From the NCBI GenBank assembly GCA_943736015.1, contig OX031059.1, forward strand, positions 53,207,159 through 53,271,158: DNA of 64,000 bases, written 5' to 3'. Under the pieces are notes generated by a model. The model worked only from the letters and a program-made list of their open reading frames with translations, ran no database searches and was not told where the DNA came from. Origin of the DNA: Tridacna crocea (taxonomy: Eukaryota; Mollusca; Bivalvia; Cardiida; Cardiidae). Position numbers and translations under genes: made by a program. Shown here in pieces: positions 1 to 10,631 of the stretch (the first letter of the stretch is position 1; each line of letters opens with the position of its first letter).

Positions 1-1370
1 TACAAGTCGAACATTCTACGGATGGTATTAGCACGGTTGCACCAGCCATGGTATTCTATGGTCGAAATAAAATGGGGAAGTTTTCATCAAAACGAACGCT
101 TATTTGTCTGGAAAAAGGAAATTGTCAGCCATCCAACGGGGAAAACGATACAGCTTTTGACGTTTTCCTGACAATGGCAGGCCAGTTGTCATGCTATCCT
201 TTCAGGAATAAGGTGATAGAATCAAAACTGGCCTGCCAGTGTAAGGATGATATGACGGATAAAAAAATAGCCCGAAAAAAGTCCAGTTACACAATGAAAC
301 AGGCAGAAAATTGAAGCTGTTGAAGTATAGCTATTTCCTTTTGAAAAATAGTGTGGGAAATGGAGAAATTTCTTCTACTGAATAATTCTTCTACTGAATA
401 ATTTTTCCTTTTTCCATCACGTCTGCCGAGCTTTTATCTCATTTTTTCCACAGACATTTCTTTTTTTTTTGTATTTCTATGAGCCGTATGGCCATAATCA
501 TGTATGCAAATTTATAAAAAAAAGAACTACATGTAGACAATGAAGGGCTTGATATGAATTTGAAGTATATATGTTAATTTTGTGAAGGAGTATAAGATCC
601 AAAATTAATGTGGGAAAAGGAGAATCACTTTTAATGAGCATGAGCAATTTCTTCTTTCCCTCTATGTCTGCTGAGCTTCTATTATATAGTTTTCCTTGGA
701 AAAAATTAACTTCCAACGTGACCTTCATCCCTGTCTCCTGGGGAAAGAAGCACGGGTTGGTTCCATTTTTATTTTTTCTTATTGTCAAGATTTATAAGTA
801 CTATGATTGTGGAAATTTTAAAAAAAATCTGTCCGTTAGAAATTATGTCTTTATTGAAGATTAACCCTTAACCCCGTCAAATTATCTCCCTTTTTAACTA
901 AATGGTCTATATATAAAATGCATATTGGTACATTTACCATGCTCAGAACCAGGCTTTTTCTTGTTTTTTGTGCAAAACTGAATTATTTTTCTTTTACTTG
1001 ATCTATATTTTTATATTCTTCTGGTAATTTTCCTGTTTAATTGACTATTAAAGGAAAGTGTGTTAAATCTAGTATATGCTAAATTTTGGAACTGTATATA
1101 CCTTTTTTAAAAGTGAATTTCTCGGAAACGAGCACGGGGACCTCCGTTTTTTTTCATTGTAATCTACAAGAAACATGATGAGCTTTGCATGTGCAAAGTT
1201 TAAAAAGAATTTGTCCGTTGGAAGAATTTGTCATAAACGTCCTTAAAAGAGACTCCAGGAAAGCATGGATATGTATACTGGCCTTCACAAAAGAAAAAAT
1301 GTTGAAAATGGTTTTTAACACCATTTAATCAGTCAGTTGGGTCGAAACGTACAATTAAGTCACTAGGCTA
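1..1370. other. AT-rich non-coding stretch
   Basis: No gene is supported here. A short open frame at 48-314 has no recognisable motif and no clear splice context. Weak fragments resembling TTAA-MITE cores occur near 345-420 and 605-690. A SINE tail-like scrap (CCAGGAAAGCATGG) lies near 1255. Confidence 0.5.
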
Positions 1371-2590
1371 AAGCTTAGGAAAAGCTTTTGTGCACTCCAG
1401 AGGCCACATTTTCAGCCTGACACTCATGAAACTTGGTCAAAATATTTGTCTTCATGATATCACGTACAAATCGAAAATTTGGTCACATCAGATTTGAAAG
1501 GAGGTCACAGGGCTAAATCTAGAAAAATATGTTTGCAATCTAGAGGCCTCACAATGTTTTCCAGAGGCTTTTTTTCCCAGGATCGTTAAAAGTCGGGATT
1601 GTGTTAAAAAGTTAAATAAAATTGAATCTTAAGACTTTAAAATTATACATGATGTAGATAATGAGCATGAGTTGAAACCTTGAATAAAACTGAAATATTA
1701 GGGCATGAACATACACTGCTCACTATGATCCATTTCTCCAGTCATATTGTTTTCAAAATTCAACAACTGAGAACTGCAAACAGCACTGCATTCATCATGA
1801 TCTCAGAGAGGGAGGAGAAACCCCATCCCAGAGTCAAAATGGTGAGAGTGAACATTTTGAGTGAATTGCAGATAAAATTTATCTCAATAACCTCAATTTC
1901 ACATACCTGTAATCCTTTCGGCATCTTAGCTGAAAACAAGAACTTTTTCGGGCAGCATAGATGGTGTACAGCCTAGAGACTACATTTTCAATCTGATACT
2001 CATGAAACTTGGTCAGAATGTTTGTCTTGATAATACCTTAATCAAGGTCAAGTAAAAAAGTTGGCCACAGGACTGAATATTAGAAAAAGCTTGTTTGTAC
2101 TCTTAAGACCATATTTTTGGCTCGATACTTTTAAAATTCGGTCAGAATGTTTGTTTGACGATATACTGGCCAAGTTTGAAAATGGGTAATGTGGGTTCAA
2201 AAAGTAGGTAACTGGGCTGAATATTTGAAAAGCCCTGTGTGCACTCCAGAGGCCTCATTTTCAGCCTTAAACTTATCACGCCTGGTCAGAATGTTCGTCT
2301 TGATGATATCTCACACCATTCAGAATTGGATTATATACTCGATTACCCTGATACTCTTGAAACTTGGTCAGAATGTTTGTCTTGATGATAAATTGGATAT
2401 ATTTGAAAATGAGGCATGTGGGTCCAAAAAGTAAGTTTACGGACTAAATCCTTATACCACCTTATCTACACACTAAAGGCCACATTTCAGCATGATACTG
2501 TCTAAAATTTGTCAGAATGTTTGCCTTGATTTTATCTCGGACCAGTTCAAAATTAGGTCACTTCTGGTCAAATAATACGTCACAGGGCCA
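1371..2590. repeat. degenerate tandem array with GGTCAGAATGTTTGT motif
   Basis: At least six diverged copies of a unit containing CTTGGTCAGAATGTTTGTC followed by TTGATGATATC are seen near 1435, 2010, 2145, 2285, 2365 and 2510. Between some of them a second motif, AGGCCACATTTTCAGCCTGA, recurs. Spacing is irregular, mostly 75-145 bp. The array runs into the composite repeat that starts near 2595, so the two probably form one large element. Open frames here are short and shared by no family I know. Confidence 0.75.
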
Positions 2591-2594
2591 ATAT

Positions 2595-3935
2595 CAGAAA
2601 ACAAGAGGGCAAAGATGGCCCTGAATCGCTCACCTCGGTTTTTGAGAGAACCATAGCCCCCCCTTTTTTTAAGGTATTGAAACTTCCAAACGATTTTGAA
2701 AAGGTCACCTGTAAAAGTCATTTCAAAATCTGTCACCACCCCTACAATCATCACCACAGCAATAATTCTGATTAATCAGAATTTAGCAAATAATATTTCG
2801 GATAGATCACCCAAGGGCAATTTCTTGAAGAAGAGCACATGCTCGATAGTGACTAATAACATAAGTCAAACAAGAGCACTACATGCAGGTACCAACAAAT
2901 GGCTTTTGTTTTTCGAAGGATAAAAAAAAAATCACGAACAGTTTTTGAAAAAGGTCACCAAAAGATCATTTCTGTGAAATTATTTTGTAATCTGACCAGC
3001 CATTTCAGAGAAGAAGAATTTTCAAGAATTTCTTCTTGTCCTATAGTGCAAGTAGCCCCCATTCATCAGAGCTATATTTCTTGACGGATCAAAATTTCGC
3101 AAACACTTTTTGAAAAGGGTCACCAAAGGAACAATTCTGTGAAATTATTTCAAAATCTGAACAGTGGTTTCAGAGAAGAAGAATTTTTAAAGATTCCTTC
3201 ATTTCAGGATATTGCAAGAAGCTCCCATTCACCAGAACCACGTTTTTTGACGGATCAAAATTTTGCAAACAAAAAAGGGTCATCTAAGGAATATCTGTGT
3301 GAAATTATTTCAAAATCTGAACAGCAGTTTCAGATGAAGAAGAATTTTTAAGAAATTCTTCATTTCCGTATAGTACAAGTAGCCCCCATTCACCAGAGCC
3401 ATGTGTCTTGACGGATCAAAATTACGCAAACACTTTTGAAAAAGGGTCACGAAAGGAACATCTGTCTAAAAATTATTTCAAAATCTGACAAGCGGTTTCA
3501 GAGAAGAAGAATCTTTAAGAATATCTTCATTTCCCTATAGTGCAATAAGCCCCCATTCACCAGAGCCATGTTTATATAACGGATCAAAATTTCGCAAACA
3601 ACTTTTGAAAAAGGTCACCCAAAGAGCATATGTGTGAAATTATTTCTAAATCTGACCAGCAGTTCCAGAGAAGAAGATTTTAAAGAGTTTCTTAGAAAAT
3701 TCCATTTGGTTGCTATGGCAACTAGAGTTTTTCATGGAATCAAATTCTGTGAACAATTCTTAAAGAGGACCTCCCAAGGAACATTCCAGCCAAGTTTGGT
3801 CCAAATTGGCCCAGCGGCTTAGGAGGAGTTGATGTTTAAAGAGTTGTTGACGACGCACGACGGACGACGCACGATACCGGGTGATCCTAAAAGCTCCCCT
3901 TGAGCACGTTGTGTTCAGGTGAGCTAAAACGCTTG
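2595..3935 (+). mobile_element. composite repeat with inverted ends and internal 160-bp tandem units
   Basis: The left end carries AAGAGGGC..GGCCCTGAATCGCTCACCT and the right end GAGCACGTTGTGTTCAGGTGAGCTAAAA, so GCTCACCT and AGGTGAGC form short inverted ends. Inside are about six tandem units beginning GGTCACC near 2955, 3118, 3278, 3446, 3613 and 3767, a period of roughly 154-168 bp. Each holds GAAATTATTTCAAAATCTGA and a GCCCCCATTCACCAGAGCC block. Just before the right end is a CG-rich tract of ACGACGCACG repeats. A related fragment in the opposite orientation is at 42940-43140. From memory this resembles a repeat widespread in bivalves; no transposase is visible. Confidence 0.7.
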
Positions 3936-4010
3936 TGTGCACTCTGTCTAGGGGCCACCTATTACACACATGTATGCGTTTTACATCATTAAAACAAGGA
4001 TCTCTCTAGC

Positions 4011-4239
4011 TTAACCCATTACCACACAATCCCTACTTTTGACGCCCCTGAGAAAGAAGCCTTTTGAAAACACTGTGGGAAAAGGAGAAAATGCTGGTAA
4101 CCAGCATTTTCTCCTTTTCCCACAGTGTTTTCTACCCTTCCCAGAACAAATTTAAATTTTTCAGTCACCTTTATTTTGTCATCTGCAAATGCTTTCAATT
4201 TGGACCAGTCTAAAATTTTCTGGTGTGGTAATGGGTTAA
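4011..4239 (+). mobile_element. TTAA palindromic MITE, type 1
   Basis: Complete copy with TTAA at both ends and inverted ends CCCATTACCA / TGGTAATGGG. The central hairpin at about 4067-4131 is perfect apart from one centre base. Its stem reads CACTGTGGG / CCCACAGTG where most copies read CATTGTGGG / CCCACAATG, so both arms carry the matching change. Confidence 0.9.
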
Positions 4240-5027
4240 TCAGTCATAGATGACTTTATTACTCCGCTGAGCCATAAGGGCCATTGCCCAATGTTTAATT
4301 AACCAATTATGCTCTTATCTAGATAGACATTTTATACAAATATCAACTTCACACTGGAAATATCTATGGAAAATCTCTTAGACGAATGCCAAGATGTTTC
4401 ATTCTTGGTAAGAGTTACTTTGTTATTATGTTAAAATCAAACAGAGAACATTGTATACACTCCTGTAAGCCCACACCACTTTGTCAAATTATTTGTTTTT
4501 TTTTTTCAGATACTATTGTACATATTTTGTAGTACTAAGGAAAAGGGAATTTTGATTTTGTTGTTTTGGGTGATTGGCATTTAAAATTCAAATGCTGCTT
4601 AGATTCAGTTTTGAAATGTATAAATGATTATAGATCAGTTGTAATTTTAGAACGATTTTTCGATCACAAACACATCAGGAAAAGGTACTTTACTGGAAGT
4701 CATGTGTCCGATACACCAGGCCATTGTCAAAGAAGTTATTTTTTTTATAGTTTTTGCATTATCATAATTATCTTACTTTTTTTTCAGCAATATCGTTGAC
4801 TGACAGAAAGATAAATACGCCGATTTTATCTCTGAAAATATAGATCTATACTCTTTTATTTTTTTTTTTGCAAATATTTAAATACCCAAGTGTTTGACAC
4901 TAAACTCTTTTAGCGCCAAAATTGATACACTTGACCTCTTTTGAGCCAAATTGTAACAAGCAGATGGTATATAGAATTAAATTCAAGATCAGACTGCACG
5001 TTCTTTGCAATACGAGCTTGATCTACG
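4240..5027. other. non-coding, no feature recognised
   Basis: No gene is supported. The last 40 bases (from about 4988) are half of a family B hairpin (AGATCAGACTGCACG) that the next TTAA element interrupts. Confidence 0.5.
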
Positions 5028-5256
5028 TTAACCCATTACCACACAATCCCTACTTTTGACGCCCCTGAGAAGGAAGCCTTTAGAAAACATTGTGGGAAAA
5101 GGAGAAAATGCTGGTAACCAGCATTTTCTCCTTTTCCCACAATGTTTTCTACCCTTCACGAAACAAATTTCAAACTTTCAGTCACTTTTATTTTGTCGTC
5201 TGCAAATGCTTTCAATTTGGACCAGTCTAAAATATTGTCGTTTGGTAATGGGTTAA
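5028..5256 (+). mobile_element. TTAA palindromic MITE, type 1
   Basis: Complete 229-bp copy with intact TTAA ends and a perfect central hairpin (stem CATTGTGGG / CCCACAATG). It sits inside or beside a family B fragment. It is close in sequence to the copy at 50722-50950, suggesting recent spread. Confidence 0.9.
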
Positions 5257-5509
5257 ACATTACAATTCGCACTAGCCCCTGTTTTCGCCTTTATATGGTG
5301 CTATATGGTGGCAAACAGATAACCGTTGCCAAAACATCCTGGCCTAAAAAGTCCCTGCCAAAATGTCGGTGGCCAAAACGTCCGTCCAACGACTTTGAAA
5401 ACCTCTTCATAAAGCATAGAATACGTTGGAAGGCATAAAATTGATTGATAATGTTTGAACAAAAGGTATAATTCTTCTTTACGTGTTTTTGCTCGATTCC
5501 ACATTTTCA

Positions 5510-5950
5510 ACAATTAGTCATCTGGCAGGTGATGAAATTAGACCAAACATCAGACTGCACTTTGATAGGACATAAAACATTGTGAAAAAGTGAGAAAATG
5601 TTGATCACTAGCATTTTCTCCTTTTCCCACATTTTTTTCCAGCATTTTTTTTTTTTTTATCTCAAGGTCGTTTTAAATCGAGATTGCGTGGTTGATGGTT
5701 AAAGTCGCCGGAAGCTGATTATTTTTTTCTTGAGGAGGAGATGGGAGAAGGCAGGGATTAGAGGATTTTAGCTGTATAGGTGCATTTAACCACTTACAAG
5801 ATATTTACGACTTGCCCAAATTGATAGGATTTACAGATGACAAATGAAATATAGCACAAAGGATGCCTTTTTGTCTGAATAACTTTGTGGGAAAAAGAGA
5901 AAAATGACAGTTACCACCATTTTCTCCTTTTGAAACGATATCTTTCACAT
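5510..5950. mobile_element. two decayed TTAA MITE remnants
   Basis: Two hairpin cores survive, near 5575-5640 (AAAATGTTGATCACTAGCATTTT) and near 5885-5935. Outer arms are mutated and the terminal TTAA sites are not clear. The rest of 5257-6261 holds nothing I recognise. Confidence 0.5.
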
Positions 5951-6261
5951 TGACTGTTTATTAGTTGGGCCTTTCAATACAAAGACTTACTTGGTAAATG
6001 ATTTAAAAAAAGTAAACCTCTTTGTGCAGGTAACAAACTCCTGTTTTGACAATCTTTGAACTGTAGAATGTATGCCTACCATACAAAACGCGTCTATTTC
6101 AAAGAACACAGTTAGGGATGATGGTAAGGTTGCTCCAGTGCCAAAGTTCTGACAAAACTTGATTTTACTCTTTCACTGTAATCGCCTTTTCTTTTTATCT
6201 CAAAAAGCCATATATTCATGCGAACCGTTGATAAAGCCTCCAGGCATAGGGTCTGCGCTCG

Positions 6262-6412
6262 AGGGGCCGTATTCACCAACCATTCTTTAGAATATTCTCA
6301 GTCTTATTCTCCAGAATTTTCTAAATTTGTAAGTAACACAACATTTGATTGGCTAAACCAATTGGTTTAGCAAATCAGATGATGTGTTACTTTCAAATAA
6401 GACGATTGCGCT
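6262..6412. mobile_element. family D palindromic MITE, right end lost
   Basis: The left end reads GTATTCACCAACCATTCTT and the centre is the self-complementary GGCTAAACCAATTGGTTTAG. The right arm stops at ATAAGACGAT, before the expected inverted terminus. Compare the intact copy at 50064-50261. Confidence 0.75.
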
Positions 6413-6504
6413 TCATAGGTACGAATTTTCATATGAACATGTATACACAAAAGAATGTTACCAACCACACGTATAAATTAGCAAAACCATGCATGACACA
6501 CATA

Positions 6505-7764
6505 TTACACTGACTTTTTTTGCGAAGTGTCGAGAAGACACTGGTCGATCCAAGACTGACATTTTGTGTCCGAGTCATCTTGAGATATATCTAACGAGTG
6601 TAAAACGTCCGAAAAACTCTTTGGTGCACGTTTGAACGGGTCCTCATTCAATCTTGTACGATTTCTCTGTGTTGGCAGACCTTTGTCCGACCTTGACCTT
6701 TCACGTTTTATTTTTAGACTACTTTCTATTCGGCTACTTAATGGCGGTGGACTTCTGGCAGATTTACGTGGTGACTGTTGTTGAACATTGACAGAAATGT
6801 GAAGATCTTTCACATTTTCTTTGGTTTCTTCTGTAATTGTCATTGAGCTCCGAGATGTCGACAAGATTTCCTCTTCGCTCGACCCGAGCACAATTCTCGG
6901 AGACTTCTTGTTTGGGTGAAGTATCTTATCGATTCTTTCTAGCATCATAAAAGTTTTTTCACGTTCGATATTTTCAACATCAAAAACATCGGGCTTATAT
7001 GTCTTCTGATATTTCTCGATCTCGGGCAAAGGATCCAAAGGCTTGATGACCCGAATGGTACCATTTCGGGATCGAAAGTTGGTTACCGTTCTTTGGTGGC
7101 GATCCTTTTCATTTGCAGCAACTCGGCTCATTGGCATGTATTTTTTTGGCATTGGTTTTACTGTAAGTTTTCTGCTGTCTCTATACTGGAATGGAAGCTC
7201 TCGTGGCTTCATGTCTTCCTCGGTAAGTTTTGTCTTATCGTCAAGGGATGAATGGCTAGTTCCCCAAGGATTAAAATTTTGTGACGGTGCTAGATGTTCA
7301 TCTTCTTCCTCCTCGACTGGGGATTCCAGAACAAATGGCCGATGGTGAGTTATTCGAGAGAGGCTTTGTGGCAGACTCCCGTGGCTGTTGGGCATGTAAC
7401 CAGTGACAGCTGTGACTGTACTCTCACTGGATGACATCATCCTGTCATTTGTTGATATTACTCTCTCATTGTTTGACATCATAGATAAACTTTGACGAGG
7501 TGTTGAAGTCATATTTAATAATGTACTTCGGCGGATGTTGAAGTCTGGTTCACTAAGAACAGAAGTCGTAATTTTTGGAAGAGTGGAAGTTCTTCTGCTG
7601 ACAGCTGGTAGTTTTGGTATATTTGTTTTCCATTGAGCCTCAGCAATATGATCTAACTTTTTATAATATTCTGCGCCTCGTTTCACATCAGCTAATCTTT
7701 TATTTCGAGTTCCTTGGTTGTGAAGAGCCGTCGAACCGTGACCTAATGAAGTTTCTGCGAGCAT
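6505..7764 (-). CDS. uncharacterised 419-residue disordered basic protein
   Basis: This is the only long minus-strand open frame. I place the start at the first in-frame ATG, 7764-7762, which has A at -3. The open frame runs twelve codons further upstream but contains no ATG there, and an in-frame TGA follows further up. The product has no signal peptide and no membrane segment. The N-terminal third is Ser/Thr-rich with repeated SLSMMSNN-like tracts, an acidic VEEEEDEH run lies in the middle, and the rest is rich in Lys and Arg. A basic segment (KPMPKKYMPMSRV) and a YKPDVFDVENIEREKTF stretch look the most protein-like. The C-terminus is WIDQCLLDTSQKKSV. I do not recognise the family. Length, codon-like composition and a good splice acceptor upstream support a real gene; function is unknown. 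Confidence 0.75.
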   Translation of the reverse strand: MLAETSLGHGSTALHNQGTRNKRLADVKRGAEYYKKLDHIAEAQWKTNIPKLPAVSRRTSTLPKITTSVLSEPDFNIRRSTLLNMTSTPRQSLSMMSNNERVISTNDRMMSSSESTVTAVTGYMPNSHGSLPQSLSRITHHRPFVLESPVEEEEDEHLAPSQNFNPWGTSHSSLDDKTKLTEEDMKPRELPFQYRDSRKLTVKPMPKKYMPMSRVAANEKDRHQRTVTNFRSRNGTIRVIKPLDPLPEIEKYQKTYKPDVFDVENIEREKTFMMLERIDKILHPNKKSPRIVLGSSEEEILSTSRSSMTITEETKENVKDLHISVNVQQQSPRKSARSPPPLSSRIESSLKIKRERSRSDKGLPTQRNRTRLNEDPFKRAPKSFSDVLHSLDISQDDSDTKCQSWIDQCLLDTSQKKSV

Positions 7765-7873
7765 TATCGGTTTCTGTTCGTTTCCACTTATAATTTCCAA
7801 AAGTATCTTGTAGATGATGACATTATAACACGTGGCATTTGTTCCACTTCATTAACTTTCACTTTGGAATTGT
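7765..7873 (-). other. probable 5' UTR part of the same exon, with splice acceptor
   Basis: Read on the minus strand, a pyrimidine-rich tract ending TTTCTCTTTTCAG lies just beyond 7873. That places a splice acceptor 109 bases before the chosen ATG and implies at least one non-coding upstream exon, not located. An alternative is that this segment is translated in another frame from an upstream exon; the in-frame stop argues against that. Confidence 0.55.
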
Positions 7874-8039
7874 CTGAAAAGAGAAAGGAGAAAGTTACCA
7901 AATTTATTTTGACAGAATGGTGAATTCACTTGGATCTTACAGTTATTTCCTGGAGGAATCCATAAATAAATTTACAATTTCAGACGTTAATTTTTTAGGT
8001 TTGAAAGATTTCTTTATGTTACTTACGCGAGCAATTACT

Positions 8040-8260
8040 TTCGTTCTAACATGTTGTTTAAGGTTTTAAGGTATTTGGATTTTTTTGTCATCTGCAAATG
8101 CTTTCAATTCAGAAAAGTCTGACATTTTGTCAGTTTTGTGAAGAATAAAACAACCATGATAAAAAATTACGAATTTAAATTTGAGTCACGTTTATTTCGT
8201 CGCCTGTAAAGGTTTGTCGTCTGCAAATGTTATTCGATTTTGTCGTTTGGTAAGAGTCAC
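8040..8260. mobile_element. decayed type 1 TTAA MITE arms
   Basis: Fragments of the right arm (TCTGCAAATGCTTTCAATT and GTCGTTTGGTAA) occur two or three times without the central hairpin. A similar hairpin-less fragment lies at about 8668-8858. Confidence 0.5.
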
Positions 8261-8289
8261 ATCAACTTTGATGAAAAAATCCAATGTAA

Positions 8290-8662
8290 ATTCTTAAGGT
8301 AAGAATTGTGTAATGCACTTCTGGTGAACATGAGGCAAAAATTCTAATTGGTTGATAAATAAGGATAAATAAGGATTTATGCAGAAATAATATTTTTGCA
8401 CATTTCTTACGGATCAGAAATTCCTTTTGAAATCATTTTTGATACTTTTGTTAGCTTTCTGAAAGGGGAGGTAATTATTATCTCTTTTTGAATTGAGAAT
8501 ATAGTGGTTTTAGATTTATAAATGATAATTAAATGAAGGAAAAAATGGGGAAAAAATGAATCGGTGAAAGTAGTTCAATAATACCCATTTTTAATTATAG
8601 CTAATTTTGCAGGATGATATCTTAGTGGAAATAGCTATTTTCCATTACAGAGGTCTTACCTT
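8290..8662. repeat. interspersed repeat, about 370 bp, copy 1 of 2
   Basis: Matches 24230-24595 in the same orientation over most of its length. Shared blocks include GGTTTTAGATTTATAAATGAT and GTAATTATTATCTC. CTTAAGGTA near the left end and TACCTTAAG at the right end of the other copy suggest short inverted termini. No coding capacity was seen. Confidence 0.7.
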
Positions 8663-9089
8663 CACTGTTAAGTTACGTTTATTTTACCGTCTGCAAACGC
8701 TTTTAAGTTGGAAAAATATGAAATTCTGTCAGTTTGGCGAATAGTCAAATCAACAGGATGCAAAATCGCAAATTTGAAACATTTGAGTCAGGTTTGATTG
8801 CAAATGCTTTCAATTTGGAAAGAATCTAGAACTTTATCGTTTGGTAAAGAGTTAACAGGGTGAATCAACAGGGTTTCAAAGCGTAATTATACACTAGCGT
8901 AATGAAAACTGTTCCATAGCTCAATACAATATTATTCTCTAACAAAAGCAGTCTGAAACAGATATTAAGTACAAAATAACCGGGAGTCTGTATTCAAATC
9001 ATTCGGGAATTTGTCAATACGTCTCTACATTTGAACCATTCTCTGTGAAAAAATGATTACCGAATCTGCAAAAAGTATCGATTCAGGTC

Positions 9090-9770
9090 AGCCTCGTTGT
9101 CTGCGCATGTCATATTCTTCGAAGATTCGACTTATATGACGCATCACTAGCCCCAAAAGCGGGCTGACTGTAATATTACGCCCTATAAAGTAGTAATGTA
9201 GAAAATAGCTTTTATCAATACGTTTTAGGAGAAATGAGACCTGTTTAGCTCCAGATTTCTCTAGACTGCTGATCATAGCTGAGTGAATTGCACGAGGTAG
9301 CGTTTTATTGAGTAAACGTTTATTTTAGTTTAGTTTAAACTTTATTTATTATGTTGATACAAATACACATGTAAAATAAAAGAAATTATACATGGTATAA
9401 CAATTTTCAAAGGTTGATAGGTAGGATTGGAAAACAAGCTAAGAATAACTTATATTAATTCCTCTCCTAAAGATGATTCCATACTTATTAAAAAATACCA
9501 CATATTAAGATGCCATAGTTTTAAGAGTAAAGAAAGTTGATATTATGCCGAAAATAAAGACAAAAAATATAGAAATGAACCACTTCCTGTTTTCTTCTCC
9601 CGTCACTTGGGAGTTCAAAAAGCGTAATATACAGGTGAATTTAGGTTATTTTAGTTTGAAATTCAAAGTAACGGTTGTCGCGTAGGAAAGTGGTTCGGTT
9701 CTGTACCCAGGATGCCCAAATTAGATAGATGAGTATTCATAGAATGTCATCTAGTGGGAGATAATGAGGT
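9090..9770 (+). repeat. interspersed repeat P, copy 1, split by an insertion
   Basis: Shared with 16215-16600 (opposite orientation) and in part with 56775-57002. Landmarks are CATATTCTTCGAAGATTCGA, AGCCCCAAAAGCGGGCTGAC, and after the insertion GTAACGGTTGTCGC and GGTTCGGTTCTGTACCCAGG. The copy is interrupted at 9332-9645. Confidence 0.8.
9332..9645 (-). mobile_element. 314-bp insertion with 12-bp target duplication, LINE 3'-end-like
   Basis: The insert is flanked by direct repeats TTATTTTAGTTT at 9320-9331 and 9646-9657. The copy of the host repeat at 16215-16600 has this sequence once, uninterrupted, which gives the empty site. Read on the minus strand the insert ends AATAAATAAAGTTTAAACT, a polyadenylation signal plus short tail, as expected for the 3' end of a 5'-truncated non-LTR retrotransposon. 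No open frame survives and the clade cannot be told. Confidence 0.75.
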
Positions 9771-9832
9771 CAGCCTGCGAAGCCCGCGCAGGCTGACCTG
9801 AGTCGATGCTTTTTGCCATTTTTAAATTTTCT
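9771..9832. mobile_element. family C hairpin element
   Basis: A short palindrome with stem AGGTCAGCCTGCG / CGCAGGCTGACCT followed by GAGTCGATGCTTTTTGCC. Only the core and part of one arm are present. Confidence 0.7.
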
Positions 9833-9844
9833 GCATGTCCTTTA

Positions 9845-10631
9845 TACGAGGGTTGTCCAAAGATTACGTGACAAATTTCATAAACGAGTCATTTTTAGCG
9901 GCAGGACACTCATTTTCACACATTTCACCCATAAAGATATTATTTCACTTTATATTAAGTCTCCAATGAAATAGTAGCTTTATTTTAACTTTCACAAAAT
10001 TAATAAAGAGGTGTGATTTGCCGGCGCACTTGCCATTTTCTCCATAACCGTTTTTGTAAGAACTCCAGTCATGTAGGAATATTATCGATATTTGATAACA
10101 TTCCTGCTTCAAATTATATGGACGTTTTCTTCTGAAACTGATTCCATCACAGAAAATTCGAATGTGGTCGAGTAAATAACATAGGGTATAGAAACAAACG
10201 AAAACAATCAGTTGAAAATAATAAATTTGAAATGACGACGTCAGAAGATTGCGCGGCACAGCGAGCAGTTATAAAATTTTGAGCCGATCTTGGAATTACA
10301 CTCGAATAGACTACAGAACAAATATGGCGTGCTGAAAAATTGTATTGGTAACGTTTCATTTTCTTTTAACTCTTTCCAAAACAAGCCCTTGTTGGTACGT
10401 GTCTGCAGTACAAGTCTTTTGAAAACACTATGGGAAAAGGAGAAATTGCTCGTAACGAGCAATTTCTCCTTTTCCCACAGTGTTTTCTGCCCTTTCGGAT
10501 AATTTTCTACCATTGTTGTGAAAGTTAAAATTGTCGTCTGCAAACTCTTACAGTTTGGAAGAGTCTAAAATTTGTCGTTTGGGAAAGGGTTAATATTGAA
10601 ATTGTCACGGAATTTTGGGACAACCCTCGTA
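9845..10631 (+). mobile_element. decayed mariner/Tc1-like element with about 34-bp terminal inverted repeats
   Basis: The ends TACGAGGGTTGTCC and GGACAACCCTCGTA are inverted and pair over about 34 bases, with TA at the borders. Starting near 10230 on the plus strand, a broken frame reads QRAVIKF, stop, ADLGITLE, stop, which resembles the N-terminal helix-turn-helix of mariner-type transposases. Two in-frame stops and the short length show an internally deleted, dead copy. A TTAA MITE at 10366-10593 is inserted inside. Without it the element is about 560 bp. The transposase reading is an inference from a short match. Confidence 0.75.
10366..10593 (+). mobile_element. TTAA palindromic MITE, type 2b, nested in a mariner remnant
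   Basis: Complete copy with TTAA ends, termini CTCTTTCC / GGAAAGGG and the core GCTCGTAACGAGC. It lies within the transposase remnant at 9845-10631, so it is younger than that element. Confidence 0.9.

Noticed and set aside
7765..7800. Start of the minus-strand frame at TTG 7800
   Set aside because: TTG is not a normal animal start. The first ATG in frame is at 7764 and has a good context.
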